A program made the translations under genes and the position numbers. This document shows positions 18,615-28,200 of a stretch of DNA of 64,000 nucleotides, one piece after another. The stretch lies in the NCBI RefSeq assembly GCF_020523825.1, contig NZ_JAJALK010000013.1, positions 62,001-126,000 of the forward strand. Reading direction: 5' to 3'. This DNA is from Methylobacterium brachiatum (GTDB taxonomy: Bacteria > Pseudomonadota > Alphaproteobacteria > Rhizobiales > Beijerinckiaceae). Numbering within the stretch: position 1 is the first letter of the stretch; each line of letters begins with the position of its first letter. The notes under the pieces are model-generated. The model ran no database searches and was not told where the DNA came from. It was given only the letters and a program-made list of their open reading frames with translations.

Positions 18615-18725
18615 CCTCGTCCTGAGGCGCCGGAGCGCAGCGGAGGCCGCGAAGGAGCCCTCCAGCCGGCCGCGCGATCCCTGGAGGCCTCCTTCGAGGC
18701 GGCTGCGCCGCACCTCAGGATGAGG
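18615..18725. repeat. 110-bp imperfect palindromic element, copy 1
   Basis: This 111-base element is bounded by near-complementary 13-base ends (CCTCGTCCTGAGG at 18615-18627; CCTCAGGATGAGG at 18713-18725, 12 of 13 pairing) and fills the gap between convergent addB and gcdH. A more decayed copy of the same size is at 43686-43795. It looks like a dispersed, non-coding mobile repeat (REP/MITE-like) and may act as a bidirectional terminator. Confidence 0.65.
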
Positions 18726-18768
18726 GGGGTGGGGGAGGCGCTCCGTCCCCAAGTCTTAGAAGCAAGTC

Positions 18769-19998
18769 TCAGAAAAACGCCTGCAACCCGGTCTGGGCCC
18801 GGCCCAGGATCAGCGCGTGGACGTCGTGGGTGCCCTCGTAGGTGTTGACCGTCTCGAGATTCTGGGCGTGGCGCATCACGTGGTACTCGCCCATGATGCC
18901 GTTGCCGCCGTGCATGTCCCGGGCGGTGCGGGCGATGTCGAGGGCCTTGCCGCAATTGTTGCGCTTGATCAGCGAGATCATCTCGGGGGCCATCTTGCCC
19001 TCGTCCATCAGCCGCCCGACCCGCAGCGAGGCCTGGAGGCCCAGCGTGATCTCGGTCTGCATGTCGGCGAGCTTCTTCTGGACCAACTGCGTCTGAGCGA
19101 GGGGGCGGCCGAACTGCTTGCGCTCCAGCGTGTAGTTGCGCGCCCGGTGCCAGCAATCCTCCGCCGCGCCCATGGCACCCCAGGAGATGCCGTAGCGCGC
19201 CCGGTTGAGGCAGCCGAACGGACCCTTCAGACCGGAGACGTTGGGAAGCAGCGCGTCCTCGCCGACCTCGACGCCCTCCATGACGATCTCGCCCGTGGTG
19301 GAGGCGCGTAAAGATAGCTTGCCCTTCAGGGTCGGGGCGGAGAGGCCCTTCATGCCCTTCTCCAGGACGAAGCCGCGGATCGCGCCCTCATGCGCGTCGG
19401 ACTTCGCCCAGACCACGAACACATCCGCGAAGGGGGCGTTCGAGATCCACATCTTGGCGCCCGAGATCCGGTAGCCGCCGTCGATCTTCTCCGCCTTGGT
19501 CTTCATGCCGGCTGGATCGGAGCCGGCATCCGGCTCGGTCAGGCCGAAGCAGCCGATCCACTCGCCCGAGGCGAGCTTCGGCAGGAACTTCTGGCGCTGC
19601 TCCTCCGAGCCGTAGGCGTGGATCGGGTACATGACGAGGGAGGATTGGACGCTCATCATCGAGCGGTAGCCGGAATCCACCGCCTCGACGGCCCGCGCCA
19701 CCAGCCCGTAGGCGACGTAGGAGGCGCCGGCGCAGCCGTATTCCTCCGGCAGAGTCACGCCGAGCAGGCCGAGTTCGCCCATCTTCCGGAACAGGCCGGG
19801 ATCGGTCTTCTCCTCGGCATAGGCCGCGACGATGCCGGGCAGGAGCTGCTCCTGCGCGAAGCTCTGGGCCACGTCGCGGATCGCCCGCTCGTCCTCGGTG
19901 AGCTGGTCCTCCAGCAGGAACGGGTCTTCCCAGACGAAGCGCGCCGAGGCCGGGGCCGACGGGGAGGCGCTGCCCGGGGGGCGCATCGGAGCGTTCAT
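18769..19998 (-). CDS. gcdH: Glutaryl-CoA dehydrogenase
   Basis: A 409-residue acyl-CoA dehydrogenase of the glutaryl-CoA type. It oxidises and decarboxylates glutaryl-CoA to crotonyl-CoA in lysine/tryptophan and dicarboxylate breakdown, passing electrons to ETF. Domains are in the usual order: helical N-domain (FVWEDPFLLEDQLTEDERAI is typical of GcdH), central beta-domain with the flavin-contacting CFGLTEPDAGSDPAGM and MWISNAP, and helical C-domain with RKQFGRPLAQTQLVQKKLADM. The catalytic glutamate lies in NTYEGTHDVHALILGRAQTG, which is diagnostic for GcdH within the family. It stands alone, without other lysine-degradation genes. Confidence 0.92.
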   Translation of the reverse strand: MNAPMRPPGSASPSAPASARFVWEDPFLLEDQLTEDERAIRDVAQSFAQEQLLPGIVAAYAEEKTDPGLFRKMGELGLLGVTLPEEYGCAGASYVAYGLVARAVEAVDSGYRSMMSVQSSLVMYPIHAYGSEEQRQKFLPKLASGEWIGCFGLTEPDAGSDPAGMKTKAEKIDGGYRISGAKMWISNAPFADVFVVWAKSDAHEGAIRGFVLEKGMKGLSAPTLKGKLSLRASTTGEIVMEGVEVGEDALLPNVSGLKGPFGCLNRARYGISWGAMGAAEDCWHRARNYTLERKQFGRPLAQTQLVQKKLADMQTEITLGLQASLRVGRLMDEGKMAPEMISLIKRNNCGKALDIARTARDMHGGNGIMGEYHVMRHAQNLETVNTYEGTHDVHALILGRAQTGLQAFF

Positions 19999-20106
19999 GG
20001 GGTTTCCTCGCCTACAGGATATGGGGGCTTCGGCCCCGCGCTTGGCGCTACCCTAGACCCATGCGCCCCGCCGTCCAACGCGCCCAGTGACGCCGGGGCC
20101 GCGGCG

Positions 20107-21036
20107 TCACGCCCGGCCGAGGATCGTCAGCCAGAGGAGCGTCGTCAGCGGCGCCAGCAGGGTCGAGACCAGCACGGAGGCCGCGACCATCCCGGTCTCG
20201 GTCCGGTAGCGGGCCGCCAGCAGGTAGGCGTTGATCCCCACCGGCATGGCGGCGAACAGGGTGGCGACGCCCGCATAGGCGGTGGGCATCCTGAAGACGT
20301 GGAACGCGAGCAGCCACACGGCCAGCGGGTGCAGCAGGTTCTTCAGGGCCGCGATCACCAGGGCGCCCTTGAGATCGAACAGCACCCGGTAGCGTTTGAG
20401 CCCGGCGCCCAGCGCCACCAGCGCGCAGGTCGAGGCGGTGCCGGCGAAGGCGTCGATCAGCGATTTGGGGATGCCGCTCGGGGTGACGCCGAGGCTCTTC
20501 ATCGCCATGCCGATGATCAGCGCCACGAAGATCGGGTTCTTGAGCAGGACCAGGGCGAGGCCGCGGATCCGGGCGAGGACCGGCAGGCCGGAATCGGACT
20601 CGATCAGGAAGGTGGCGCAGCCCATCATCAGCGGCAGGTGGACGGCCAGCAGCATGAACAGCGGGAAGGCGCCGTCCTCGCCATAGGCCTGCAGGATCAT
20701 CGGCACGCCGACGAACACGGTGTTCGACTGGCTCGCCGCGAAGCCGTGCAGGATCGCGCCGCGCCGCTCGATCCCGGCGCGCCGCCGGGCGATCAGGGTG
20801 CCGACGAACCAGGACAGGCCGGCGCCGCCGAAATACGAGATCCAGTAGCTCCAGGCGACCTCGCCGGTCATGCCCGGCCGGGTCAGCGTGGCGATGATCA
20901 GGGCCGGCACCGCGACCGCGAAAACGTATTCCGAGAGGCCGTCGCTGACCTTGTCGGACAGGAGCCCGGTGAGCGCCGCGCCCCAGCCGATCAGGACGAT
21001 CCCGAAGATCGGGGCGATGATGGCGAGGGCGTTCAC
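20107..21036 (-). CDS. AEC-family transporter (auxin efflux carrier-like)
   Basis: A membrane protein of about 309 residues in the AEC (auxin efflux carrier/malonate transporter-like) family. The N-terminus reads …ALAIIAPIFGIVLIGWGAALTGLLS, and two five-helix halves follow, with the conserved QSNTVFVGVPMI and C-terminal AAMPVGINAYLLAARYRTE motifs (the NAYLxA signature). Bacterial members export or import small organic acids or amino acids; the substrate here is unknown. The GTG start at 21036 gives the usual family length. A longer frame reaches 21201 but adds arginine-rich non-membrane sequence. An ATG at 21078 is a further option. Confidence 0.85.
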   Translation of the reverse strand: MNALAIIAPIFGIVLIGWGAALTGLLSDKVSDGLSEYVFAVAVPALIIATLTRPGMTGEVAWSYWISYFGGAGLSWFVGTLIARRRAGIERRGAILHGFAASQSNTVFVGVPMILQAYGEDGAFPLFMLLAVHLPLMMGCATFLIESDSGLPVLARIRGLALVLLKNPIFVALIIGMAMKSLGVTPSGIPKSLIDAFAGTASTCALVALGAGLKRYRVLFDLKGALVIAALKNLLHPLAVWLLAFHVFRMPTAYAGVATLFAAMPVGINAYLLAARYRTETGMVAASVLVSTLLAPLTTLLWLTILGRA

Positions 21037-21130
21037 GGATCCGGCGGGGCTCTGGGCGTGGAGGCCCGCGCATAGCATGCCGATGCCGGCTTTTGCGCCC
21101 CCGGGTCGAATCCGGGGGCGGGTTTCTGGG

Positions 21131-21616
21131 CTACTTGTTCTCCAGAACTTCCATTGGGTTCGTGCGCTGGCTGGCCGGCGGCTCCTTGGTGAGGTTGGCA
21201 CCGCCCTCCCGCTGCGCCTTGACGTCCTTCGGAGAGCCCGGACCGCCGACCGCCGTGCCGCCCTGGCCGGACTGGGTCGGCACGGTGCCGGAGGCCAGTT
21301 CCAGGCAGGTCACCATCTCGACATAGGACGGATAGCCGCCCGCTTTGAACTGGCTCTCGCACTGGCGCTTGGCCGCGTTGGTGTAGCTGCCCCAGTGGCT
21401 CTCGGCCTCGCGCTTGGCTTCCCGCTCGGAGCGGAGGCAGCCGTCGTAATTGGCCTTGTCGCTGATCGACGTGTTGGCGACCTGGGCCGACTTGCAGGTC
21501 GTCTCCACGTCGAGGTTCGGCACCGTGTCGGCCCAAGCGGATCCGGACCCGAGGGCCAGGAGCGCGAGCGTGCCGGCGAGGTGCGCGCGGAAATGGGCGG
21601 TCCGGTGGGCCTTCAT
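21131..21616 (-). CDS. Secreted hypothetical protein with cysteines
   Basis: A 161-residue protein of unknown function. Starting at 21616, it has a signal peptide (AHLAGTLALLALGSGSAWA before DTVPNLDVET). The mature part has four cysteines (TTCKSA, YDGCLRS, RQCESQ, VTCLEL) with about 26-30-residue spacing, which could form two disulphide bonds in the periplasm. The tail is Gly/Pro/Gln-rich and low complexity. It lies between the AEC transporter and a PLP enzyme on the same strand. The function is not recognised. Confidence 0.7.
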   Translation of the reverse strand: MKAHRTAHFRAHLAGTLALLALGSGSAWADTVPNLDVETTCKSAQVANTSISDKANYDGCLRSEREAKREAESHWGSYTNAAKRQCESQFKAGGYPSYVEMVTCLELASGTVPTQSGQGGTAVGGPGSPKDVKAQREGGANLTKEPPASQRTNPMEVLENK

Positions 21617-21706
21617 GGTGGTGAGACTCGCAGTCTGGGGCGCGTGCGCCGGCGGTGTTGCCGGCACAACGCGCCAGGACGGCCTTCGGCACCACGCCGG
21701 CGCCGA

Positions 21707-22903
21707 TCAATCGCCGTGCGCGCCGCGCAGGGCCTGGTCGAGGTCGTCGTAGAGGTCGCCGGTATCCTCGATGCCGGTGGAGAGGCGCAGCAGGTCCGGT
21801 GGGCAGGGGCTGCCCGGGCCCTCGACCGAGGCCCGGTGCTCGATCAGGCTCTCGACCCCGCCGAGCGAGGTCGCGCGCTTCCACAGCCGCACCCGCGCCG
21901 CGGTGGCGATCGCCCCGGCCTCGCCGCCCGCCACCCGGATCGACAGCATGAAGCCGAAGCCGTCCTGCATCTGCCGGCGCGCCACCGCGTGGCCGGGATC
22001 GTCCGGCAATCCGGGATAGAGGACGTGGCTCACATGCGGGTGCAGGCTCAGACGCTCGGCGAGCCGCAGGGCGCCGGCCGATTGCGCGGCCGCGCGCAGG
22101 TGCAGGGTCCGGAGCGAGCGCATCAGCAGATAGGCCTCGAACGGCCCCAGGATGCCGCCGCTGCCGGCGCGGATGCCGCGGATCCGCTCCCAGAACGCGT
22201 CCGCCTTGGCGCCCGCGAGCACGCCCGCCACCACGTCGGAATGGCCGTTCAGGATCTTGGTGCCGGAATGCATCACGATGTCGGCGCCGAGCTCGAGCGG
22301 GCGGGTATGGACCGGCGAGGCCGCGGTGGAATCCACCGCCAGCCGGGCTCCGGCGGCATGGGCGATCTCGGCGGCGGCCGCGATGTCGGTCACGGTCCAG
22401 AGCGGGTTGCCGGGGGTCTCGATCCAGACGAGCTTGGTCCGCCCGGGCTCGATCGCCGCGCGCAGGGCCTCGGTATCGTCGGTTTCCACGAAGGTCAGGG
22501 TCAGGCCGCGCCGGGGCGCCTCCTCGCGCAGCCAGCGCTTGAGCGCCCAGTACATGACGGTGCCGGCGACGACGTGGTCGCCCGGCTCCAGCGCGCCGAA
22601 CACGGCGGTGGCCGCCGCCATGCCGGAGCCGAACAGCAGGGCGCCGGCCTCGGCGCCCTCCAGCATCGCCAGGACGGATTCGGCCTCGCGCACCGTGGCG
22701 TTGTCCGGCCGGGCGTAGCAGTAGCCCGAGGAATAGCCGTTGTCGGGATCGCGGATGAAGGTGGTGGAGAGGTGCAGCGGCATCACCACCGCGCGGGTCT
22801 CGGGCTCGATCCGCCCCATCGCCTGCGCGGCGAGGCTGCGGCGCGAGAAGCCCGCTGGCGTGCCGGTATCCGTATCCCGTTGCGGCGCGTTAGGCTCTGA
22901 CAT
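21707..22903 (-). CDS. Trans-sulfuration-family PLP enzyme (cystathionine gamma-synthase/lyase-like)
   Basis: A 398-residue Cys/Met-metabolism PLP enzyme of fold type I. Family hallmarks are YARPDNATVREAE (substrate tyrosine/arginine), LLFGSGMAA (phosphate-binding loop), VWIETPGNPLW, AVDSTAASP (cofactor aspartate) and the Schiff-base lysine at K216 in MHSGTKILNGHSDVVAG. Members include cystathionine gamma-synthase, cystathionine lyases and methionine gamma-lyase, which cannot be told apart here. NGYSSGYCYARPDN suggests the group annotated as cystathionine gamma-synthase-like. The start at 22903 is chosen because upstream codons are not family-like. The gene is divergent from tspO. Confidence 0.85.
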   Translation of the reverse strand: MSEPNAPQRDTDTGTPAGFSRRSLAAQAMGRIEPETRAVVMPLHLSTTFIRDPDNGYSSGYCYARPDNATVREAESVLAMLEGAEAGALLFGSGMAAATAVFGALEPGDHVVAGTVMYWALKRWLREEAPRRGLTLTFVETDDTEALRAAIEPGRTKLVWIETPGNPLWTVTDIAAAAEIAHAAGARLAVDSTAASPVHTRPLELGADIVMHSGTKILNGHSDVVAGVLAGAKADAFWERIRGIRAGSGGILGPFEAYLLMRSLRTLHLRAAAQSAGALRLAERLSLHPHVSHVLYPGLPDDPGHAVARRQMQDGFGFMLSIRVAGGEAGAIATAARVRLWKRATSLGGVESLIEHRASVEGPGSPCPPDLLRLSTGIEDTGDLYDDLDQALRGAHGD

Positions 22904-23041
22904 CTGGCGATTCCGGCGGATGGAGGCAGGCGCGTGCCACGGCGCATGCGCGCCTGCAACCTGTGCCTTGACCCGGCCTCCTCTTTGCCGAAAGCCGGCC
23001 CCCATCTTTCAAGCCGATGCTTGAGCGGAGAACGAACCGAC

Positions 23042-23560
23042 ATGCCTGCCGCGCTTCACGTCCCCGAGGGCCCGGCTCTGCCGCGCTGGCTGCGGCTCGC
23101 CGCCGCGATCGTGCCGGTGGCGGTCACCGCGGCGATCGGCTCGGCCGCGACCCAGGCCGAGATCCCGGGCTGGTATGCGGGCCTGACCAAGCCGTCTTTC
23201 AACCCGCCGAACTGGGTCTTCCCGGTGGCCTGGACCATCCTCTACACGATGATCGCCATCTCGCTCTGGCGGCTGCTCGGCGCCATGCCGCGCACCGGGC
23301 CGAGCCGCGAGGGCTGGTGGCTGGCGCTCATCGCCTTCCTGGTCCAGATCGCCCTCAACGCCGCCTGGACCCCGGTGTTCTTCACGGCCCACGCGATCGG
23401 CACCGGGCTGATCGTGGTGGCGATGCTGCTGGTCATGGTGCTGTGGACGATCCGCCTGTCCTGGCGGTTCGACCGGCTCGCGGCCTGGCTGCTCGTGCCC
23501 TACGCCGGATGGGTCGCCTTCGCGACGCTGCTCAACGCGGCGATCCTGCGGTTGAATTGA
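23042..23560 (+). CDS. tspO: TspO/MBR family tryptophan-rich sensory protein
   Basis: A 172-residue TspO (bacterial homologue of the mitochondrial translocator protein), with five predicted membrane helices. The conserved WYAGLTKPSFNPPNWVFPVAWTILY region between helices 1 and 2, and LNAAWTPVFF in helix 4, are the family signatures. TspO binds tetrapyrroles, and in Rhodobacter it down-regulates photopigment genes in response to oxygen. A GGAGAA site precedes the start at 23042. The gene converges with a small coiled-coil protein 19 bases away. An upstream ATG at 22934 would add a non-conserved extension. Confidence 0.92.
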   Translation: MPAALHVPEGPALPRWLRLAAAIVPVAVTAAIGSAATQAEIPGWYAGLTKPSFNPPNWVFPVAWTILYTMIAISLWRLLGAMPRTGPSREGWWLALIAFLVQIALNAAWTPVFFTAHAIGTGLIVVAMLLVMVLWTIRLSWRFDRLAAWLLVPYAGWVAFATLLNAAILRLN

Positions 23561-23579
23561 GCGAGGGGGGCGGGACGGC

Positions 23580-23909
23580 TCAGTGGAGGCCTTTTGTCAA
23601 CGCCACGATGGCACCGACGACCACAATGGTCTGGAAGCCGATCGCCGAAAGCACCCACTTCAAAATTTCGTACTTCGTGTCGGCAATCTCAGTTCTGAGG
23701 TCGGATCTCAACAAACCGATCTCAGCCTTCAAATCGGACCTAACAAGCGCAATCTCGGAACTGAGATCGACCTTCGTCACCAGCGTCGACAGGTCGGCTT
23801 CCCGAGCATCACGCAAGACACCGGTCATAGCTTCAGCCTGGGCGTCCGAAAAACCGGCCGCCTGAAGCTTCCGTGCGATCGCCAGCGTGTCGAGAGAGAC
23901 GAGGCTCAT
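23580..23909 (-). CDS. Coiled-coil membrane protein (DUF1640-like)
   Basis: A 109-residue protein with an N-terminal helix (LDTLAIARKLQAAGFSDAQAEAM), a heptad-like coiled coil (VTKVDLSSEIALVRSDLKAEIGLLRSDL…) and a C-terminal membrane segment (SAIGFQTIVVVGAIVALTKG). This layout matches the CCDC90/DUF1640 group of bacterial small coiled-coil membrane proteins related to the mitochondrial calcium uniporter regulator MCUR1. Composition is slightly more AT-rich than in its neighbours. The function in bacteria is unknown. Confidence 0.75.
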   Translation of the reverse strand: MSLVSLDTLAIARKLQAAGFSDAQAEAMTGVLRDAREADLSTLVTKVDLSSEIALVRSDLKAEIGLLRSDLRTEIADTKYEILKWVLSAIGFQTIVVVGAIVALTKGLH

Positions 23910-23975
23910 GGAATCAACGATATCACGCGGGTCGCGCGTTTGCAGTCGATTCGCTGTCGAGTCCTCGCGTCGCCG

Positions 23976-24503
23976 TCAGCGCCCGGTGCTGGTCGTCTCG
24001 TCGCCCGCCGGCTTGCCGTCGTCCCGGGCGCGGTGGAGCAAAAAGATCGCCAGCACCATCGTGATGATAAGGCCGGCCAGCACGCCGAGCTCGATCATCG
24101 ACGCGTTGAACAGGGCCTGCTTCTCCGGGGACCAATCCTTGGCGTGGGTGATCTCCGAGGATTGCAGGGTGATCACCAGGACCCGCCGGATCGAGGCGAT
24201 CAGGCCGACGATCAGGAACGGCTCGCAGGTCAGCTTGCCGGACCGCATCGAGACCCGCACCGTGTGCAGGATCTCGATCAGCATCAGCAGGAACAGAAGC
24301 CGGTCGATCACCTCCAGGATCTTCTCGGCGCCCCCGAGCGCCCGCAGGGCCTCCCAGGTCAGCCCGGCGGCGTCGATCAGCGCGGTGAGCGCGGTGACCG
24401 CCAGGAGCAGGCCCAACGCCGCGTAGATCGCGTGCTCGGTGTGCAGGAAGATCCCGCTGGCGAGCCGCGTCAGGCGCCCCTGCTCGTCGTCCTGTTCGGC
24501 CAT
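23976..24503 (-). CDS. PsiE-family membrane protein
   Basis: A 175-residue membrane protein of the phosphate-starvation-inducible PsiE superfamily, with four predicted helices: HAIYAALGLLLAVTALTAL, VIDRLLFLLMLIEIL, FLIVGLIASIRRVLVITL (the conserved block) and ELGVLAGLIITMVLAIFLL. The ATG at 24503 gives a normal cytoplasmic N-terminus; the frame continues to 24569 with non-conserved sequence. No PHO box was recognised upstream. The biochemical role of the family is unknown. Confidence 0.75.
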   Translation of the reverse strand: MAEQDDEQGRLTRLASGIFLHTEHAIYAALGLLLAVTALTALIDAAGLTWEALRALGGAEKILEVIDRLLFLLMLIEILHTVRVSMRSGKLTCEPFLIVGLIASIRRVLVITLQSSEITHAKDWSPEKQALFNASMIELGVLAGLIITMVLAIFLLHRARDDGKPAGDETTSTGR

Positions 24504-24526
24504 CGCGCTGCATCCCCCCGGTGAAG

Positions 24527-24571
24527 CCGTGACGGCGGGCGGGCCTCGGGCCGAACGCGCGTCCGTCACGG
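24527..24571 (-). terminator. Hairpin downstream of the DUF4337 gene
   Basis: A 9-bp stem (CCGTGACGG at 24527-24535 and CCGTCACGG at 24563-24571) encloses a GC-rich inner loop. It lies between the DUF4337 gene stop and the PsiE-family start on the minus strand. It has no T-run. Confidence 0.4.
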
Positions 24572-24620
24572 AGTCAGAGCATCAAACCGGGGGCCGGTCA
24601 CCCCCGTACGGGACGGTGCT

Positions 24621-25178
24621 TTAGTGGAAGAACGGCAGCGCGTGCGGCGCCAGGTAGCCGAAGCCGAGGAGCGCCGCGCCGGCCAGCCCCAGGAACCCGC
24701 CGGCGAAGACCAGGATGGCGATTCCGGTGATCACCTCGGCCGAGGCCAGCACGATGCCGATCTGGAAGGCCGCCGAGGCCAGCTCGTAATGGTGGTAGCG
24801 CAGCAGCGACAGGTCGCGCCGCTCCTCGGAGGCCCGGGCCTTGGCGGTGAGCTCCTTGCGGCCCTCGCCGGTGGCGGGCTCGGATTCCCAGCGCGCCAGG
24901 GTCTTGGCCCATTCGGCGCGCTTGGCCGCGATCGCGTCCTGGTTCGGGCCGGGCGGCACCAGGGCCAGCGCCTCGTCGGCGGTCTTCAGCACGGTCGAGC
25001 GGATCGTGCGCGCCTGGAAATAGGCCCACTGGTTGGCGGCCTCGACGTTGGAGCCGATGGAATCCGTCTGGGCCGCCTTGCCCAGGGTCTCGCTGAAGGC
25101 GAGGAACAAAGCCAGGATCGAGATCAGCAGCGCCACGCGCTTGTTCGAACCCTCGATCGCCCCGTGACCACCCGACAT
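24621..25178 (-). CDS. DUF4337 membrane protein
   Basis: A 185-residue protein of the DUF4337 family. One N-terminal membrane segment (KRVALLISILALFLAFSETLG) precedes a soluble helical part with the conserved EAANQWAYFQARTIRSTVLKTADE block. Two C-terminal helices follow (ASAAFQIGIVLASAEVITGIAILV; GGFLGLAGAALLGFGYLAP). It lies 85 bases downstream of the RND pump on the same strand, so co-transcription is possible. Function unknown. Confidence 0.8.
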   Translation of the reverse strand: MSGGHGAIEGSNKRVALLISILALFLAFSETLGKAAQTDSIGSNVEAANQWAYFQARTIRSTVLKTADEALALVPPGPNQDAIAAKRAEWAKTLARWESEPATGEGRKELTAKARASEERRDLSLLRYHHYELASAAFQIGIVLASAEVITGIAILVFAGGFLGLAGAALLGFGYLAPHALPFFH

Positions 25179-25263
25179 CGTTTCCCGATTCCCCGTTGAT
25201 TCCTCGGGCGCGACTCACAGCCCATCCGGGCCCGGCGCGCAATGCCGCGTCGCCCGCCCGATG

Positions 25264-28200
25264 CTATTCCGCCGCGATCCGCGGCGGCAGCGCGCGGCCA
25301 TCGTTGGCCGGATGCGCCGCCTCGCCGTAGCCCGGCTCGTCCAGCGGGTCGTCGCGCTCGCCCACGAACCGGCCGAACAGCCGCCCGAGCAGGCGCGAGA
25401 GATCGTCCATCAGCACGAAGATCGCCGGCACGAAGACCAGCGACAGCACGGTGGAGACGATCAGGCCGCCGATCACCGCCACCGCCATCGGGGCGCGGAA
25501 CTCGCCGCCGATGCCGAACGCCATGGCGGAGGGCACCATGCCGGCGGCCATCGCGATGGTGGTCATCACGATCGGCCGCGCCCGCTTACGGCCGGCATCG
25601 ACGATGGCGGTGGTGCGGTCGACGCCGGCATGGATCTGCTCGACCGCGAAGTCGACCAGCATGATCGCGTTCTTGGTGACCACGCCCATCAGCATCAGAA
25701 TGCCGATCACCACCGGCATCGAGATCGGCATGTGGCAGATCAGGAGCGCAAGGATCGCGCCGCCGATGGAGAGCGGCAGCGAGAACAGGATGGTGAGCGG
25801 CTGGAGGAAGTTGCCGAACAGCAGGATCAGCACGCCGAACACCATCATCAGGCCGGCGCCCATGGCCAGGGCGAAGCCTTCGAACACCTCGCCCATCACC
25901 TCGGCATCGCCGGTCTGGCTGATCGTGACCCCGGGCGGCAGGTTCTTGGCGGTGGGCAGGTTCATCACCTGGCTGATCAGCTCGGCCAGCGCGTCGGTGC
26001 CCTGCATGTCGCCCTCGATGGCGACGCGCACGGCGCGGTCGTAGCGGTCGATGCCGGTGGGGCCCTGGCCAAGGCTGATATCGGCCACCGTCGCCAGCGG
26101 CACCGCAGCCCCGCCCTTCACCGGCACCTTCAGGGTCTCGAGCTCGGACAGGCGGCCGCGCAGGCTCTCGGGCAGCTGCACCCGGATCGGCACCTGCCGG
26201 TCGGTGGCGTTGAACTTGGCGAGGTTCATGCCGATGTCGCCGATCGTCCCGACCCGGACGGTCTCGGCGATCGTGTCGGTGGAGACGCCGAGATCGGCCG
26301 CCACGCCGGCTTTCGGGCGGATGCGGATCTCGGTCCGGTCCAGCGGCGCCGTCGACATGACGTTGACGAGGTGCGGGATCTGGGCCGCCTCGCGCTGCAG
26401 CTTGGCCGCGACATCGGCCACCACGGCCTTGTCGGGGCCGGCAATGATCAGCGCCATGTCGCGCTGGCCGCTCTCGCGCAGGGCCCAGAAGCGGATATCC
26501 GGCTCCTCGCGCAGGATCGCGGCGACCTCGGCATCGACCTGCTTCTGGGTGCGCGTGCGGGCGTTCTTCGGCGTGAGGTTGATGGTCAGCGTCGCGAGCC
26601 GCACCTCCTTCTTGCCGGGCAATTGCCGCCCGCCATCGACGAAGACGCTCTTCACTTCGGGCAGCGCCCGGATCTTGTGCTCGATCGTGTCGCTGAGCTT
26701 CACCGTATCCGGGAGCCGGGCCCCCGGGGGCAGTTCCAGCACGAACAGCGTGCGCGCCTGGTCCTCCGCCGGCAGGAAGCCCGCGGGCAGCAGGCCCGTG
26801 GAGGCGATCGAGGCGGCAAAGCACGCGATGCCGAGGATCAGCGTGATGAACTTGTGCCTGACCGACCAGGCCACCAGCCGGGTGTAGCCGCGCATCACGA
26901 GCCCGTCCTTGGTGTGGTCGGGGCCGTGGTCGCGCAGGAAATAGGCGGCGAGCAGAGGCGTGATCAGCCGCGCCACCAGCAGCGACATGAACACCGCGGC
27001 CGCGATGGTCAGGCCGAACTGCTTGAAATACTGGCCGGCGATGCCGCCCATGAACGAGACCGGCGAGAAGATCGCGATGATCGTCGCCGTGATGGCTATG
27101 ACCGCGAGCCCGATCTCGTCGGCGGCCTCCAGCGAGGCGCGGTAGGGCGATTTCCCCATCCGCATGTGCCGGACGATGTTCTCGATCTCGACGATCGCGT
27201 CGTCCACCAGGATGCCGGTGACCAGGGTGATCGCCAGCAGGCTCACGGCGTTGAGCGAGAAGCCGAGCGCGCTCATCACCCAGAAGGTCGGCAGCACCGA
27301 GAGCGGCAGCGCCACGGCGGCGATCAGGGTCGCGCGCCAGTCGCGCAGGAACAGCAGCACCACGACGACCGCGAGCGCCGCGCCCTCGATCAGGCCCATC
27401 ATGGCCGAGTGGTAATTGCCGATCGTGTTGACGACGCTCGTGTCGATCAGGTCGAAGCGCACGTCCGGATTGGCCGCGTGGAGCGCCGCAATCTTCTTGG
27501 CGACCCCGACCGAGACGTCGGCGTCGCTGGCGCCGCTCGCCCGGGAGACCGCGAAGGCCACCACCGGCTCGCCATTGAAGCGCGCGAAGGTGCGCGGCTC
27601 CTCGGCCGTGTCCGACAGGGTCGCCAACTCGTCGAGCCGGACCTTGCGGTTGCCCGGCACCACGATCGAGGTCTTGGCGAGCGTCTCGAGGCTCGCCGAG
27701 GCGGCGAGCGCGCGGATCGACTGCTCCTGCCCGCCGACCTCGCCGCGCCCGCCCGCCATGTCGGCGGAGGTCAGGCGCAGCTGCCGGTTCACGTCCGCCG
27801 CGGTGATGCCGAGGGCCAGCAGCCGGTCGGGCTTGAGCGTGACCCGGATCTCCCGGGCGACGCCGCCCAGGCGCTCGACGCCGCCAACGCCCTTCACGCT
27901 CTGCAGGCCGCGGGCGACCACGTCGTCCACGAACCACGACAGATCCTCGGGGGTCATGGCGGGCGCGGAGGCGCCGTAGATCATGATCGGCAGGCCGGCG
28001 ATCTCGACCCGGGAGACGATCGGCTCGTCGATGGTGCGCGGCAGGTTCTGGCGGATCTTGGCGATGGCGTCCTTGACGTCGTTGGTCGCCCGATCCTGGT
28101 TCACCTCCAGGCGGAATTCGATCGTCGTGGTCGAGATGCCCTCGGTGATGGTCGAGAGGATGTGCTTGACGCCCTTCACCCCGGCGATCGAATCCTCGAC

